From an uncultured Gemmatimonadota bacterium (lineage in GTDB: Bacteria; Gemmatimonadota; Gemmatimonadetes; Longimicrobiales; Longimicrobiaceae), in assembly GCA_902805735.1 (NCBI GenBank), contig CADCTW010000002.1, positions 1 through 64,000 on the forward strand: a stretch of 64,000 bases of DNA. Direction: 5' to 3'. The notes under the pieces are model-generated. The model was not told where the DNA came from. It saw only the letters and a program-made list of their open reading frames with translations, and did no database searches. Shown one piece after another: positions 55,482-64,000 of this stretch (positions are counted from its first letter, which is position 1; each line of letters starts with the position of its first letter). The translations under genes and the position numbers were made by a program.

Positions 55482-57911
55482 TCAACCGTCGCGCAGCGCG
55501 ACCATCGGGTCAATCGCCGCGGCGCGGCGCGCGGGCAGCCACCCCGCCGCGAAGCTCGCGGCGAGGAGGACCAGCGGGACCGCCGCGAAGATCAGCAGGT
55601 CGTTCGCCTCGACACCCAGGAGGAGCCGCGAGACGAGCCGCCCCGCCGCCGCCGCGCCCACGAGCCCCATCACCAGGCCCGCAACGACGGGCGGAAGCCC
55701 CTGCAGGACGACCAGCCGGCGCACGTCGCGGGGGTGCGCGCCCAGGGCCATGCGCACGCCCATCTCGCGCGTGCGCTGGGCCACGCCGTAGGCGATCACG
55801 CCGTACACGCCGACCACGGCCAGGAGGAACGCGACCGTGCCGAAGGCGACCAGGAGCAGGGTGCGGAAGCGCGGCTGCGCCAGGGTCACGGCAATCACGG
55901 CGTCCATGGTCCGCACCTGGCCCACCGGCACCCGGCCGTCCACGCTCCACACGGCGCGGCGCACGTCGGGCGTCAGCGACGCGGCGTCGGCGGGGCCCCG
56001 CACCACGACGGACGAGAAGCGGGTGAGCCAGGAGGGCGCCTGCGCGTGGGGGAAGTAAAGGGCCGGCTCGGGCGGTGCGTCCGGGCGCTCGCGCACGTCA
56101 CCCACCACCCCCACCACCTCGCGGGCTTTCCCGCTCACCACGATCCGTGCTCCCACGGGATCGCCTGCCGGCCAGTACCGCTGGGCGGCGGCGCGGTTGA
56201 CCACCGCCACCGGCAGGGCGCCGGGCGCGTCGGAGGGCGCCAGGCCGCGGCCGCGCAGCACGGGGATGCGCAGTGCGTGGAAGAACCCGGGCGAGGCGGC
56301 GCGCAGCGCGGCGGTGGGGCCCTCCTGGGGAGCGGCGGGGCGGCCCTCGATCTCGAATCCCGTCTGCCAGAACCCCCCCCCCATCGGCAGCACGTTCACG
56401 GCGCCCGCGGACTCCACCCGCGGGAGCGCGTCGAGGGCGCCCAGCACCTCCGTGTAGAAGCCCGCCATCCGCTCGTCCGTCTCGTAGCCCTTCACGGGCG
56501 GGAAGAGCGAGAGCGTGAGCACGCCGGCCGGGGCGATCCCCGTCTCCACCTGCTGCAGGCGCCAGAGGCCGCGCAGCAGGAGCCCCGCCTGGGAGAGCAG
56601 CACGACCGTGAGCGCCACCTCGGCGGCCACCAGAACCTGGCGAAGGCGGCGCTGCCCGCGGCCGCCCGTGGGCGCGCCGGCCTCCCGCAGGTCCGAGTGC
56701 AGGTCGCCGCGGGCCGCGTGCAGCGCCGGGCCCGCGCCGAACAGCAGGCCGGTGGCGAGCGACAGCAGGAGCGCGAACCCCAGCACCCGAGGGTCCAGCT
56801 CAGCCGCCTGCAGGCGGGGCAGCTCCCCCGCGGCGAGCCTCACCAGCGCGCCGGCGGCCGCCCACGCCAGCGCGACCCCCGCGGCTCCCCCCAGCACGGC
56901 CAGCAGCAGGCTCTCCACGACGAGCTGCCGCACCAGCCGGGCGCGCGAAGCCCCCATCGCCGCGCGCACCACCAGCTCGCGGCGGCGCCCGGTGTAGCGG
57001 GCCAGGAGGAGGTTGGCCACGTTCACGCATGCCACCAGCAGCACCCCGCCCACCGCCGCCAGCAGCACCAGGAGCATTGGGCGCACGGGGGCGACCATCT
57101 CCTCCTTCAGCGAGACCACCCGCGCGGCACGGTCGCGGTTGGCGGCGGGATCGAGCGCCTCCAGGCGGCGCATCACACCCGCCATCTCCGCCTGCGCGCG
57201 CGCCAGCGGCACCCCCTCGCCCAGCCGGCCCACCACGGCCAGGAAGCGCGTTCCCCGCCCGCGCCCCTCCTCGGTCCAGGAAGCGGGAGGCGAGCGCCAG
57301 AGGCGCGGCTCGCCGGCCGCGCCAACGCCCAGGCGCGGGTCTTCGAAGCTGGCGGGGGCCACCCCCACCACAGTGTATCCCGTGCCGTTCAGCCGCAGCT
57401 CGCGGCCCAGCACCGCCGGGTCCGCGCCGAACCGCTCGCGCCAGAGGCCGTGGCTCAGCACGACGGAGCGGACGGCCCCCGGCGCGTCCTCCTCGTCCAC
57501 CAGGAAGCGCCCCAGCGCCGGCCGCACCCCCAGCACGCGAAAGAAGGAGGCGCTCACCGAAGCCGCGTCCAGCCGCTCGGGGTCGCCCGCGCCCTCCAGC
57601 GTGGCGCTCCACCCGTCGTACGCCGCGATCGCCTGGAACGAGCGGGCCTGCGCGCGCCAATCCGCGAAGTTCGGATACGAGGTGCGCGTCTCGGTCTCCA
57701 CCGCGGCTTCGCGAGGCACGTCGTCCAGCCGCACCACCCGCTCGGCATCCTCGTACGGGAGCGGACGCACCAGCACGGCGTGCACCACACTGAACAGTGC
57801 GGTGTTGGCCCCGATCCCGACGGCCAGCGTCAGCACGGCGATCGTCGTGAAGCCCGGCGAGCGCCGCAGGGTGCGCAGGGCGTAGCGGAGGTCCGCAAGC
57901 AGCGTTTCCAT
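55482..57911 (-). CDS. ABC transporter permease (ADOP/MacB-FtsX-like)
   Basis: 'LRYALRTLRRSPGFTTIAVLTLAVGIGANTALFSVVHAVLVRPLPYEDAERVV' and duplicated FtsX-like permease domains. Confidence 0.93.
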   Translation of the reverse strand: METLLADLRYALRTLRRSPGFTTIAVLTLAVGIGANTALFSVVHAVLVRPLPYEDAERVVRLDDVPREAAVETETRTSYPNFADWRAQARSFQAIAAYDGWSATLEGAGDPERLDAASVSASFFRVLGVRPALGRFLVDEEDAPGAVRSVVLSHGLWRERFGADPAVLGRELRLNGTGYTVVGVAPASFEDPRLGVGAAGEPRLWRSPPASWTEEGRGRGTRFLAVVGRLGEGVPLARAQAEMAGVMRRLEALDPAANRDRAARVVSLKEEMVAPVRPMLLVLLAAVGGVLLVACVNVANLLLARYTGRRRELVVRAAMGASRARLVRQLVVESLLLAVLGGAAGVALAWAAAGALVRLAAGELPRLQAAELDPRVLGFALLLSLATGLLFGAGPALHAARGDLHSDLREAGAPTGGRGQRRLRQVLVAAEVALTVVLLSQAGLLLRGLWRLQQVETGIAPAGVLTLSLFPPVKGYETDERMAGFYTEVLGALDALPRVESAGAVNVLPMGGGFWQTGFEIEGRPAAPQEGPTAALRAASPGFFHALRIPVLRGRGLAPSDAPGALPVAVVNRAAAQRYWPAGDPVGARIVVSGKAREVVGVVGDVRERPDAPPEPALYFPHAQAPSWLTRFSSVVVRGPADAASLTPDVRRAVWSVDGRVPVGQVRTMDAVIAVTLAQPRFRTLLLVAFGTVAFLLAVVGVYGVIAYGVAQRTREMGVRMALGAHPRDVRRLVVLQGLPPVVAGLVMGLVGAAAAGRLVSRLLLGVEANDLLIFAAVPLVLLAASFAAGWLPARRAAAIDPMVALRDG

Positions 57912-58166
57912 TTCGGCCGGCCCCGGGCGGGGCGTTGAAGGATTTAGTCCGATGACGGGAACCCCGGCTACATCCTGGCGGACGTGCCGAGTGCGGCTTC
58001 GTGACCGCGAAGCGCAAACACCAGGTGCTGAACCGCGATTGCCAGGCGCCAGGGACTAGGCACCCAGGAGTCCGCGCTTCGCACTGCCGCCCTCGACCAA
58101 TGGCATCATACACACGATAGACCGCGTGTGCACTCTCGCACGAAACGCGGTCCCGCACAAGTCCGA

Positions 58167-60035
58167 TCACGCGATCAGCGCAGCCGGGGGCGCCTGCGCG
58201 TCCACGTCGCGGAACTGGTGCGCGGCCAGGGCGCGGTAGCTGCCGCGCCGGGCCAGCAGCTCGTGGTGAGTCCCCTCCTCCACGATCCTTCCGTCCTCCA
58301 CCACCAGGATGCGGTCGGCGTCGCGCACCGTCGCCAGGCGGTGGGCGACGACGAAGGTGGTGCGGTCCCGTTTCAGGGCGTCCACCGCCTGCTGGATCAG
58401 CGCCTCGGAGGTGGAATCGACCGACGAGGTCGCCTCATCCAGCAGCAGGATGCGCGCGTCCTTGAGGAAGGCCCGGGCGATGGAGATCCTCTGCCGTTGT
58501 CCGCCGGAGAGCTTCACCCCGCGCTCCCCCACCTCCGTGTCGTAGCCCAGAGGGAGGGCGTCGATGAACTCGTGCGCGTTGGCGGCCCGGGCGGCCCCCT
58601 CGACATCCGCGTCGCTGGCGCCGAGCCGGCCGTAGCGGATGTTCTCGCGCACCGAGCCGGCGAAAAGGTGCACCTCCTGCGCGACGACGGCAACCTGTGC
58701 GCGCAGCGACTCCAGCGTGAGCCCGCGAACGTCGTGCCCGTCCACCCGCACGCACCCCGAGGTGACGTCGCTGAAGCGGGGGATCAGGTTCAGCAGCGTG
58801 GTCTTGCCCGCGCCGCTGGGCCCCACCAGCGCCACCGTCTCCCCCGGGTTCGCTCGGAACGAGACGCCGTGCACCACCGGCCGCCCATCGTAGCCGAACC
58901 GCACATCGTCGAAGCGCACCTCGCCTCGCGCGGCGAACAAGGGCACGGCGCCGGGAGCGTCGGCCACGTCGGGCGGGGTGTCCAGGAGCTCGAAGAGCCG
59001 CTCAGAGGCGCCCGCGGCGGAGTTGAAGATGGAGTACACCGTGGCCATCTCACCCACGCTGCCGGAGATCTGCTGTGAGAGGAAGAGGAAGGCCACCAGG
59101 TCGCCCACCGTGAGCCGCCCGGCCAGCACCTCGCGCCCGCCGTACCAGAAAATGGCCACGGTGGATGCGTAGAAGAGCATCTCCACCACGGAGGTGAGGA
59201 GCACCGACACCCGCGCCGAGTTCCGCGCGGCGCCGACGAGCGCTTCCACCGCGCCTCGATAACGCCCCACCTCGTGCGCCTCGCGCCCGAAGGCCTTCAC
59301 CACCCGCACTGCGGAAAGCGCCTCCTCCGCCACTGCAGTGGTCTCGGCCAGCCGGTCCTGCACGCGGCGCGAGTGCTCGCGCGCGACCCGGCCAAAGGTG
59401 CGCGAGACCACCGAGGCGACGGGAAGCACCAGCACCACCCACACCGCCAGCCGCCAGTTCAGCGTGAGCATCAGGGCCAGGGCTCCCCCGAAGCGCGCGA
59501 GCTGGTAGATCACCGCCACCGACGCGTCCGTCACCGCGATGCGCACCGACCCCACGTCGCTGGTGAGGCGGGAGATGATCTCGCCGGTGCGCTGGTTGGC
59601 GAAGTAGCCCACGCTCAGCGTGTGCAGGTGCGCATACACCCGGGTGCGCAGGTCCGCGGTGATGCGGTCGCCGGTCACGCGCAGCAGGTACTGAAAGGCG
59701 AAGGTGATCCCCGCCCGCGCCACGAACAGGGCCAGGAGCAGCAGCGCGATCCGGTCCACCATGCCCCGGCTCCCCCCGCGCACCACCGAGTCCAGCAGGG
59801 CGCGCAGCCCCATGGGCATGGCGAGCGAGGCGGCCACGGCGAAGAGCGAGAGGAAGATCACCACCCCCAGCCGCGTCCGGTACGGACGCGCCAGCGCCAG
59901 GATGCGGCCCATCTGCCGCGCCAGGCGGACCCTGGAGCGGGCGGGCGTGGGAGCCGGGGGGATCACCGCCGCCTCACGCGAGCACCAGGGCGGGCGCGAC
60001 CACCGCTTCCGCACCGCCCGCCGCGGGGGCCGCAT
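58167..60035 (-). CDS. ABC transporter, fused membrane and ATP-binding domains; candidate lanthipeptide exporter
   Basis: Walker A 'VGPSGAGKTTLLNLI', signature 'LSGGQRQRISIARAFLKDARILLLDEATSSVDS'. Overlaps the LanKC-like gene end; no C39 peptidase domain seen. Start codon uncertain. Confidence 0.92.
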   Translation of the reverse strand: MRPPRRAVRKRWSRPPWCSREAAVIPPAPTPARSRVRLARQMGRILALARPYRTRLGVVIFLSLFAVAASLAMPMGLRALLDSVVRGGSRGMVDRIALLLLALFVARAGITFAFQYLLRVTGDRITADLRTRVYAHLHTLSVGYFANQRTGEIISRLTSDVGSVRIAVTDASVAVIYQLARFGGALALMLTLNWRLAVWVVLVLPVASVVSRTFGRVAREHSRRVQDRLAETTAVAEEALSAVRVVKAFGREAHEVGRYRGAVEALVGAARNSARVSVLLTSVVEMLFYASTVAIFWYGGREVLAGRLTVGDLVAFLFLSQQISGSVGEMATVYSIFNSAAGASERLFELLDTPPDVADAPGAVPLFAARGEVRFDDVRFGYDGRPVVHGVSFRANPGETVALVGPSGAGKTTLLNLIPRFSDVTSGCVRVDGHDVRGLTLESLRAQVAVVAQEVHLFAGSVRENIRYGRLGASDADVEGAARAANAHEFIDALPLGYDTEVGERGVKLSGGQRQRISIARAFLKDARILLLDEATSSVDSTSEALIQQAVDALKRDRTTFVVAHRLATVRDADRILVVEDGRIVEEGTHHELLARRGSYRALAAHQFRDVDAQAPPAALIA

Positions 60036-62694
60036 TACGCAGCAGGATCTCGTCCGGGAAGAAGAGGTGGGGAGCCCGCGGATTCAGCAGGCGCAGGAGG
60101 AACTCGCCGATCCCCGCCGATCCCATCCCGTAGTCGCAGGAGATGCGGATCAGCTCGGCCCCCGGAAAGGCGATCCCGCCCTCCCTCCGCATCCGGTGCG
60201 GCAGCAGCGCCGTGGACACGTGGAAGGCGTCGTTCAGGTACCGCTCGTCGCCCAGGAAGCGGTGCATGTCCAGCAGGAAGTGCCCGTACCCGCTCATCCC
60301 GTAGTCGTACCACAGCTTGTTGGAGGTGCGCTGCGTGCAGGTCGCGGCGCAGCGCTCCGCCCATCCTCGGTAGCGCTCCTCGCCGGTCAGCGCGTAGAAG
60401 CGCAGGAGCGCGCTCCCTACGCCGGCCGATCCGTGACGGATGTGGGGCGACTTGGGAGCGTCCAGCTTGGCGCCCACGCGCGGGTACCAGAGCACGCGCG
60501 TGTTGAGCGCCTGCGCCTGCGCCAGCTCGAACTCCAGCGCCTTCTCGGCCGCTTCCACGAAGGGCGCGTGCGGCGAAGCGGCGTACAGGTAGGTGAGGAA
60601 AGCGGCCACACCGCTGGCGCCGAAGCCCAGCCCCACCGGGGTTTCCTCCGGCGTGGGCCAGCAGAGGCCTTCCGGCTCCTCGCGCGCGTCCTCGAGCAGT
60701 CGCTCACCCACCTCCAGCGCGCGGTCCAGCCAGCGGCGTTCGCCGGTGCGCCGCCAGAAGGTGAGCGCCGCCAGCCCCCACCCCGCCGCTCCCCAGTGCA
60801 GCCCCGCCACCTCGTGGATCTCGTCCGGCCGGTCGGAGAGCGTCATGATCTCCGCGGCCTCCTCGGAACGGCCGGCCTCCAGGAGGAAGAGCGCCACCCC
60901 GGAAAGCCCCGTGTAGAGCGCCGGCGGGCAGGCGATCCGCCGCGCGCGCTCCGCCACCCAGTCGGCCACTCCGTCTGGAAGGCCCCCGCCGGCGCGCAAC
61001 AGGAAGAGCCCCGTTCCCGCCGCGCCGAACTGCAGGCTGATGGGGTTGGTCAGGAACAGCTCGCCCGAGGCCGGCCAGAGCCGGTCCCCACGCCCCAGGT
61101 CCAGGTGAGAGCGGATGTACGCGCCCGTCCCGTCCAGGGTCGCGGCCAGCTCGGCTCGCAACGCGGCGTCCGGCTCGCGCGGCACGGCCCCGGTGTGGCC
61201 GGGGGGCGGCGGAGCGATCTCGTCGAGCGCCGCCAGCACCTGGTGCGGGCGCCACCGGGTTTCCGGCTCGGGCTCCAGCAGCCCCGCCACCACCGTGCGC
61301 AGTTCGGCGGGGAGCCCCTGGTCGTCCAGCACCAGCGAGAGTCCGTCCAGGATCCCCTCGCGATGGAGCGGGAGCCCGGACGCGGTGAACGACAGGCTGT
61401 CCAGGATCAATGCGCCGAGGGCGTAGTGGTCTTCCTGGGGGGTGGGACGCTGGTTGCGCAGCTGATCGGGCGAGGCGTACCCGGGCGTCCAACCGGCCAC
61501 CGAGGGGTCGTCGCGGTCCAGCTCGAAGGCGAACTCGAAGTCGATGAACTTCACGCGCCCGTCCGGGGTGAACATCACGTTCGTCTTGGTCATGTCGCGC
61601 AGCACTACGCCGTGCGCGTGGATCGTCTCCAGCCCGCGGATCAACTCGCGGATGGTCGCGCGGATCACCTCGAACGCCTCCGCAGGCGTGCGCTCGCGCT
61701 CCATAGTTTGGGTGAAGCCGATCGCGTATCCCCAAAGCGACTCAACGTCCTGCAGCTTCTCCTGCACCAGGAAGGTGTGCTCCCACTCCTGGAACAGGTC
61801 CACGAATCGGGGGGCCAATCCCGTCCCCTGCAGCCGCGAGAGGATGCGGCCCTCCTTCTCCAGCAGCCGCACGGCGTCGGTCGCCTCGTCACGCTCGCTC
61901 AGCATAGGGCGCGCCTCGCGGATCACGACGGTCTCCCCGGTCCGCGTGTCGTCGGCCTCGTAGATCCCCCCCACGCTGGAGTACTTGAGGGCGCGAGTCA
62001 CCCGGTACCGGCCGTCTTTGAGCCACACCTCGCCGCCGTTGTCCGAGGGGAGCGGCTCGCTGGCGAAGGGGTCCTGCACCCACGGGGGGAGCGTGTAGTG
62101 AGCCTTGCGCTCGTCGGAGTAGCGAGTCCCGTCGGGGCTCAGGATGGCGCGCTGCATCTGCCCGGACGGCTGCATGCGCGGCGCGCCCACGTGCTCTCCG
62201 TAGCGGTAAAACACCACCCCGCTCTCGCGGAACGGGCAGTCGGAGAGGATATACGGGCCGTACAGCCCCGCGGTGGCTTCGTGAAGCCGCTCCAGCAGGA
62301 TCAGGAAGTGCTCGTCGTTCTTGGGGTAGACGGTGATGAACTTTCCCGCCCCCGCACGCGGCCAGTTCTTTCCCGTGGAGAGCGCCACCATCCGGGTGTC
62401 GGAGCAGAACTTGAAGGGGGTCTCCTCCTCCACCAGTACGGGCACCACGCGCCGCAGCGTCTCCCCGGCGTTCCCTCGCGTGGACGAGACGTGGATCTTC
62501 CACCCCTGCACACGGTGCCGATACCCGCGCGGCGTGGAGTACGACCAGAACCCGCCGGGGGTGAGCACCCATCCGTCTCCTACCTGCCCGCGCACCACCG
62601 CCATCAGCTCGTCTCCGGGCTGGTAGCGGTCGAGGCTCTCAAAGAACTCGCGGTCCAGGAGCGTGAAATGGAATCGCGGCTGATCGCTTCTCAT
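59974..62694 (-). CDS. Class III-type lanthionine synthetase (LanKC-like: lyase - Ser/Thr kinase-like - cyclase-like)
   Basis: N-terminal 'GWKIHVSSTRGNAGETLRRVVPVLVEEETPFKFCSDTRMVALSTGKNWPRAGAGKFITVYP'; kinase 'IHAHGVVLRDMTKTNVMFTPDGRVKFIDFEFAFE'; C-terminal LanC-like repeats without the CHG zinc-ligand motif. Confidence 0.93.
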   Translation of the reverse strand: MRSDQPRFHFTLLDREFFESLDRYQPGDELMAVVRGQVGDGWVLTPGGFWSYSTPRGYRHRVQGWKIHVSSTRGNAGETLRRVVPVLVEEETPFKFCSDTRMVALSTGKNWPRAGAGKFITVYPKNDEHFLILLERLHEATAGLYGPYILSDCPFRESGVVFYRYGEHVGAPRMQPSGQMQRAILSPDGTRYSDERKAHYTLPPWVQDPFASEPLPSDNGGEVWLKDGRYRVTRALKYSSVGGIYEADDTRTGETVVIREARPMLSERDEATDAVRLLEKEGRILSRLQGTGLAPRFVDLFQEWEHTFLVQEKLQDVESLWGYAIGFTQTMERERTPAEAFEVIRATIRELIRGLETIHAHGVVLRDMTKTNVMFTPDGRVKFIDFEFAFELDRDDPSVAGWTPGYASPDQLRNQRPTPQEDHYALGALILDSLSFTASGLPLHREGILDGLSLVLDDQGLPAELRTVVAGLLEPEPETRWRPHQVLAALDEIAPPPPGHTGAVPREPDAALRAELAATLDGTGAYIRSHLDLGRGDRLWPASGELFLTNPISLQFGAAGTGLFLLRAGGGLPDGVADWVAERARRIACPPALYTGLSGVALFLLEAGRSEEAAEIMTLSDRPDEIHEVAGLHWGAAGWGLAALTFWRRTGERRWLDRALEVGERLLEDAREEPEGLCWPTPEETPVGLGFGASGVAAFLTYLYAASPHAPFVEAAEKALEFELAQAQALNTRVLWYPRVGAKLDAPKSPHIRHGSAGVGSALLRFYALTGEERYRGWAERCAATCTQRTSNKLWYDYGMSGYGHFLLDMHRFLGDERYLNDAFHVSTALLPHRMRREGGIAFPGAELIRISCDYGMGSAGIGEFLLRLLNPRAPHLFFPDEILLRNAAPAAGGAEAVVAPALVLA

Positions 62695-62738
62695 TGCTTT
62701 GGGTCCCGGGAACCAGGTTGGGGTGGCCGAGGAGGGTG

Positions 62739-62765
62739 CCCCGCGCCGGGCGTGCCGGCGCGGGG
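62739..62765 (-). promoter_or_regulatory. Stable hairpin between precursor and synthetase genes
   Basis: Perfect 11-bp stem CCCCGCGCCGG-gcgtg-CCGGCGCGGGG between 62776 (precursor stop) and 62694 (synthetase start). Confidence 0.6.
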
Positions 62766-62775
62766 CGGAACCACT

Positions 62776-62910
62776 TCAGAAGTACGCTTCCTCGCCGGCG
62801 CTGCTCTTGTTGGACTCGCAGCTCACCACCGACGGGCAGCTGACGTCCGAGTTGGTGCAGGACGGGTTGTTGCTGTCGGGGAACATCTGAAGCTTGAGCA
62901 CGTTCTGCAT
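62776..62910 (-). CDS. Lanthipeptide precursor peptide (44 aa)
   Basis: Translated by hand: MQNVLKLQMFPDSNNPSCTNSDVSCPSVVSCESNKSSAGEEAYF. Leader motif VLKLQ; Ser/Cys-rich core with three Cys; GGGAGG RBS-like sequence upstream of ATG (62910); directly upstream of the LanKC-like gene. Too short for the supplied ORF track. Confidence 0.85.
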   Translation of the reverse strand: MQNVLKLQMFPDSNNPSCTNSDVSCPSVVSCESNKSSAGEEAYF

Positions 62911-62969
62911 GACGACCTCCCAGAGGAGAGTAAATGGTGGCACCTGGCTAGTGCCGCCGCTCTAAATAT

Positions 62970-62988
62970 CCCGCGAAATATTTTCGGG
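62970..62988. promoter_or_regulatory. AT-core palindrome in the precursor promoter region
   Basis: CCCGCGAAATATTTTCGGG, near-palindromic, in an AT-rich patch between the zincin-like gene and the precursor. Confidence 0.4.
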
Positions 62989-63036
62989 TAAAGAGCTGAT
63001 TTCGGCACGTCGCTGCCGATAACGACAATCAGGTGT

Positions 63037-63729
63037 TTACGACCCGATTTCCGTCTCCAGCACCTCCGGCGCCGCGCCGGAAAAGAATCCCCTCAGCGAC
63101 TCCCACGCGCCGCGGCGGCGCACCAGCACCAGCGCCACGTCGTGCTCCTCGCCGCAGAGGTCGAGGGGGTAGATGAAGTGCACGTCACCCAGGTCGTCCG
63201 GGCGGGGGATGGTGTGCTCCACCCCGTCCAGCTCCACGCGCAGCTGGGTGAGCGACGCGAACTCGCGCGCGTCCATCTCGCGCTCCACGAACAGGTCGCC
63301 GTCCACCTGCCAGCGGCCGGGCCCGGCGGGCTCCCCGGCGCGAAAGAAGAGGGGATCGAAGGGCTCGCCCTCGCGCCGCTTGAAGTTCTCGTCCTCCGCG
63401 TAGTCCATCTCCTCCAGGTCGTCCTCCCCCGCGGCGGACTCGCGGTGGTGGCGCACCTCGTGGGTCACCGTCTCCCACAGCTCTCCCTCCCAATCGAACT
63501 CCTCGTACAACCTGGAAAGCTCGAGGAAAGACCCATAGTACAGGTGCACCCCCGAGCGCTCCGCGTCGATCTCCCCGGTCGCGCACTCGCCCAGCGTGAA
63601 CACGTCCGGCAGCGTGGGATGCGCCACCGTCTCGCGCGACACCTGCAGGTACGCCACGCCCTCGCGAAGCTCCGGAGGGATCCCCTCGTAGATCTCCCGC
63701 GCCCGCCGCTCGAACTCGTCGAAAGTCAT
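63037..63729 (-). CDS. Putative zincin-like metallopeptidase family protein
   Basis: 'LWETVTHEVRHHRES' HExxH motif in a ~230-aa acidic protein. ATG at 63729. Confidence 0.65.
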   Translation of the reverse strand: MTFDEFERRAREIYEGIPPELREGVAYLQVSRETVAHPTLPDVFTLGECATGEIDAERSGVHLYYGSFLELSRLYEEFDWEGELWETVTHEVRHHRESAAGEDDLEEMDYAEDENFKRREGEPFDPLFFRAGEPAGPGRWQVDGDLFVEREMDAREFASLTQLRVELDGVEHTIPRPDDLGDVHFIYPLDLCGEEHDVALVLVRRRGAWESLRGFFSGAAPEVLETEIGS

Positions 63730-63738
63730 TTCTTCGAT

Positions 63739-63801
63739 CTCACACAGAGACACAGAGGCACAGAGAAAAGCTTATCTCTGTGCCTCCGTGCCTCTGTGTG
63801 A
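63739..63801. repeat. CACAGAG-family palindromic copy
   Basis: CTCACACAGAGACACAGAGGCACAGAG (63739-63765) and CTCTGTGCCTCCGTGCCTCTGTGTGA (63776-63801). Confidence 0.93.
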
Positions 63802-63812
63802 CCCCCATCTGT

Positions 63813-64000
63813 TTATTTGACTTCGTCCATGCTCCGCACGATGTGCTTCACGAGCCCGTACTCCCGCGCCGCCTCCACGTTGAGCCAGAAGTTGCGCCGC
63901 GTGTCGTTCTCGATCCGCTCGATGGACTGCCCGGTCTGCTCGGAGAAGATCCGGTTGATCCGCTCGCGCATGCGCACGATCTCCTGCGCCTCGATGGCGA
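63813..64000 (-). CDS. clpP: ATP-dependent Clp protease proteolytic subunit, C-terminal part (runs off the window)
   Basis: Hand translation '...IEAQEIVRMRERINRIFSEQTGQSIERIENDTRRNFWLNVEAAREYGLVKHIVRSMDEVK*'; ClpP C-terminus pattern. Confidence 0.85.
   Translation of the reverse strand, partial: AIEAQEIVRMRERINRIFSEQTGQSIERIENDTRRNFWLNVEAAREYGLVKHIVRSMDEVK

Noticed and set aside
55092-57938. 948-aa plus-strand ORF
   Set aside because: Antisense to the ADOP permease.
62699-62890. 63-aa plus-strand ORF over the lanthipeptide precursor
   Set aside because: No RBS or motif; the opposite strand carries the convincing precursor ORF with RBS and Cys/Ser core.
59704-62991. 1095-aa plus-strand ORF
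   Set aside because: Antisense to the LanKC-like synthetase and precursor.

Overview
High-GC bacterial chromosomal window. DUF5916 proteins, an ADOP-type permease and the overall gene style suggest a Gemmatimonadota/Longimicrobium-like genome; this is inference, with no search run. Main contents: (1) a nonribosomal peptide locus (~4.3-29.7 kb) with NRPS1 (C-A-T-C-A-T-C-A-T-TE), an MbtH protein, a MATE exporter, NRPS2 (C-A-T-C-A-T, no TE), and on the opposite strand NRPS3 (C-A-T-TE) followed by a cytochrome P450; (2) a LytS/LytTR-type two-component pair, two DUF5916 CBM9-like/beta-barrel proteins, queG, and a decayed queG fragment ~5.5 kb away from the intact gene; (3) a five-gene chaperone-usher-like operon (38.7-43.8 kb) with three small secreted subunit candidates, behind a near-consensus sigma70 promoter; (4) housekeeping and repair genes (asnS, nth, polX/PHP, clpP 3' part); (5) a class III-type lanthipeptide operon (58.2-62.9 kb) whose 44-aa precursor gene is absent from the supplied ORF track and was found by reading the sequence upstream of the LanKC-like synthetase. 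The intergenic DNA carries at least three repeat systems: a CACAGAG/CTCTGTG family that also tightly brackets a GxxExxY gene, a 229-bp element with perfect 39-bp inverted ends, and a ~137-bp hairpin in the NRPS2 leader at a position where the homologous NRPS1 leader has an uninterrupted site.
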